A DNA stretch of 12,555 nucleotides from JBDRGC01 sp043818215 (GTDB taxonomy: Bacteria; Chloroflexota; Anaerolineae; Anaerolineales; UBA11858): contig JBDRGC010000170.1 in the NCBI GenBank assembly GCA_043818215.1, positions 1 through 12,555 on the forward strand. Direction: 5' to 3'. Shown here in pieces: positions 11,208-12,555 of this stretch. Numbering within the stretch: position 1 is the stretch's first letter; each line of letters starts with the position of its first letter. Below the pieces are notes generated by a model. That model ran no database searches. It saw only the letters and a list, made by a program, of their open reading frames with translations, and was not told where the DNA came from. The translations under genes and the position numbers were made by a program.

Positions 11208-12146
11208 TCACCACTCCGCCACATACCACCGCAGGTACTGCTCCACGTGGGATTCCCAGTACTCTTCATCGTGGTAGCCGGGGAAGAGATACCATTCATG
11301 GGGAATATTCTCTGCGTTGAGCATTGCTTCGAATTGCAGTAGGCTGTCAAGCCAACGGTCGTTTGCTCCAGCATCCATATAAATGCGCGGAAGTTTATCG
11401 AACGGGATGACGGCCAACCACTCTCGGATGAGAGGCGGATCGTCGTGAACAAAGATGGGGGCACTATGCGCTCCAACGGCGCCGAAGAACTCCCAATATG
11501 ATAACCCCAGGTGTATTGCCCAATTCCCACCGCGGGAAAGCCCCCCAATGGCACGCTGCTCACGGTCGGGCAGGGTGCGGTAATCGGTATCGATGCGCGG
11601 CAGCAAGTCATGGATCAGGGCCTCGCCAAAGAGGTTCTTCGGGGGAGAAATGTAGTTATCGCTGTCGTTAGGCATGACAATGATGAAAGGTGCGATTTCG
11701 CCCGACCCAATCAGGGCATTGGCGATTTCGTCCACTCCCAGACGATCCCATTGATCCTCGTTGTAAGTCTGCCCGTGGAGAAGATAGATCACCGGATAGC
11801 GCCGATCTGGCTGCTGATCGTAGCAGGGTGGGGTGTAGACGCTGTATTTCAGGGGATCAGGCAGCCAGGTTGTCTGGGACTGCTTATGCTCGATGTGGCC
11901 GCCGGCCTGCCAACAGGCCAGAGGAGTGGAGGAGGGGAGCGGGGGGGGAGTGGAGGAGGGGAGCGAGGGGGCAGTGGAGGAAGGGAGCGGGGGGGCAGTG
12001 GAGGAGGGGAGCGGGGATGCAGTGGGGTGGAAATCCGTAGGGGTAACGAACTTGGCGGAGGCTCCCGCTGGGTTCGTGTTTGGAGTGCAGGCTCCCAATC
12101 CAAGAATGAGAATCAACCCGATGTTGAGTATCTGAACGCGGTTCAA
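11208..12146 (-). CDS. Lipoprotein esterase (esterase D-like alpha/beta hydrolase)
   Basis: 312 residues. The N-terminus is a lipoprotein signal (hydrophobic ILNIGLILILGL then lipobox LGAC, lipidated C20), so the enzyme should be anchored outside the membrane. Residues about 45-76 are a Pro/Ser/Thr linker of four 8-residue repeats (LPSSTAPP-like) coded by a 24-bp tandem repeat. The catalytic domain (about 80-312) is of the putative esterase family: YPVIYLLHGQTYNEDQW near the oxyanion region, nucleophile S204 in GGLSRGG, D263 in DAGANDRW and H292 in PGYHDEEYW. The substrate is unknown; relatives cleave acyl or feruloyl esters. The start is TTG at 12146, overlapping the bactofilin stop (TTGA), with only a weak AGAAG ribosome site, so translation is probably coupled. 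Confidence 0.85.
   Translation of the reverse strand: MNRVQILNIGLILILGLGACTPNTNPAGASAKFVTPTDFHPTASPLPSSTAPPLPSSTAPSLPSSTPPPLPSSTPLACWQAGGHIEHKQSQTTWLPDPLKYSVYTPPCYDQQPDRRYPVIYLLHGQTYNEDQWDRLGVDEIANALIGSGEIAPFIIVMPNDSDNYISPPKNLFGEALIHDLLPRIDTDYRTLPDREQRAIGGLSRGGNWAIHLGLSYWEFFGAVGAHSAPIFVHDDPPLIREWLAVIPFDKLPRIYMDAGANDRWLDSLLQFEAMLNAENIPHEWYLFPGYHDEEYWESHVEQYLRWYVAEW
11925..12020. repeat. 24-bp tandem repeat, four units, coding for the esterase linker
   Basis: Units begin at 11925, 11949, 11973 and 11997, each AGTGGAGGAGGGGAGC followed by G-rich variation. Each unit codes for eight residues, so unit loss or gain keeps the frame and changes only linker length. Confidence 0.9.
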
Positions 12147-12554
12147 GTTTCTTCTATAGCCCCGCTATTTTCTGGTTCGGTTACGGAGGGCAAACCAACA
12201 TCTACAGATTCTTCCATGCGAATCTGGCCGCGCAGGAAGGCACCCTCTTCGGTGGCAAAGGCAGCGGTAACAACATCGCCCCACACCCGTCCCGTGCTGC
12301 GAATTTCCACTTTTTCGGCCGTGATATTCCCCCGCAGTGAGCCAGCAACGATGACGGTATTGGCCCGCACGTGTTCACAGGTAACGCGTCCGCTCTCGCC
12401 CACGACAAGCATCCCCCGCAGGGAAATATCGCCCTCGAATGCACCCTCGACGCGTATTCCACCGCTCCCATTGATAGAGCCTTTCCAGGCTATGCCGGGG
12501 CCAAGCACAGATGTGACCCGGGTGGCCGGCGACAGAAGACCGGCGGAGGGTTGA
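12143..12554 (-). CDS. Bactofilin family protein (5' end outside window)
   Basis: The frame is open to the right window edge: upstream of the GTG at 12508 it continues as ...QPSAGLLSPATRVTS, so that GTG is an internal codon and the gene runs off the window. The protein has the right-handed beta-helix repeats of bactofilins: VLGPGIAWKGSINGSGGIRV, then EGAFEGDISLRGMLVVGESG, then RVTCEHVRANTVIVAGSLRG, then NITAEKVEIRSTGRVWGDVV. Hydrophobic/Gly periods of about 5-6 residues and the STGRVWGDV block are diagnostic. Bactofilins polymerise without nucleotide and act as membrane-associated scaffolds in cell shape or envelope work. The tail (FATEEGAFLRGQIRMEESVD...) is acidic. Its stop overlaps the esterase start by 4 nt, indicating one operon. 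Confidence 0.9.
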   Translation of the reverse strand, partial: QPSAGLLSPATRVTSVLGPGIAWKGSINGSGGIRVEGAFEGDISLRGMLVVGESGRVTCEHVRANTVIVAGSLRGNITAEKVEIRSTGRVWGDVVTAAFATEEGAFLRGQIRMEESVDVGLPSVTEPENSGAIEET

Positions 12555-12555
12555 A

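Overview
The window looks like part of a Chloroflexota chromosome, most likely an Anaerolineae-type bacterium. This rests on the gene set and protein style (GAF/HD-GYP signalling proteins, a bactofilin of that lineage's type, several small toxin-antitoxin pairs, short dispersed palindromic repeats); no marker gene proves it. I see no rRNA, tRNA, CRISPR array or complete transposase gene.

Left third (1-4280, + strand): the 3' end of valS is followed by small accessory modules. These are a TumA/TumE-type toxin-antitoxin pair, a zinc-ribbon membrane protein, a UPF0175/DUF3368 toxin-antitoxin pair, and a HicB/HicA pair whose hicA is frameshifted. The striking feature is that degenerate copies of the valS 3' end recur between the modules (about 1834-1905, 2621-2749, 3618-3718, and a scrap at 791-811). 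The site looks like an accretion point where modules arrived one after another together with a foreign valS end. A 257-bp MITE-like element with a 9-bp target duplication sits in the leader of the tumAE pair.

Middle (4280-5655): this is the convergent junction and an intergenic region rich in repeats. It holds three 18-bp palindromes at exact 22-bp spacing, a broken copy of the hicB start, a TM1586-type nitroreductase on the minus strand, an 85-bp inverted repeat built on ACACGGAT, and a second MITE-like element with a 9-bp direct repeat at its ends.

Right half (5655-12555, all minus strand; listed in transcription order from the right edge): a bactofilin (cut by the window end) overlaps by 4 nt a lipoprotein esterase; then gatC, an AbrB antitoxin gene joined out of frame to the tail of a deleted PIN toxin, a GAF-domain protein, gatA, and a GAF-GAF-HD-GYP protein. 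gatC and gatA encode two subunits of the Asp/Glu-tRNA(Asn/Gln) amidotransferase and are separated by the toxin-antitoxin remnant and the GAF gene; gatB is not in the window. gatA carries a 42-bp palindrome in frame within its coding sequence. Core translation genes (valS, gatC, gatA) here act as neighbours, and perhaps anchors, for layers of small selfish or defensive modules and short repeats.
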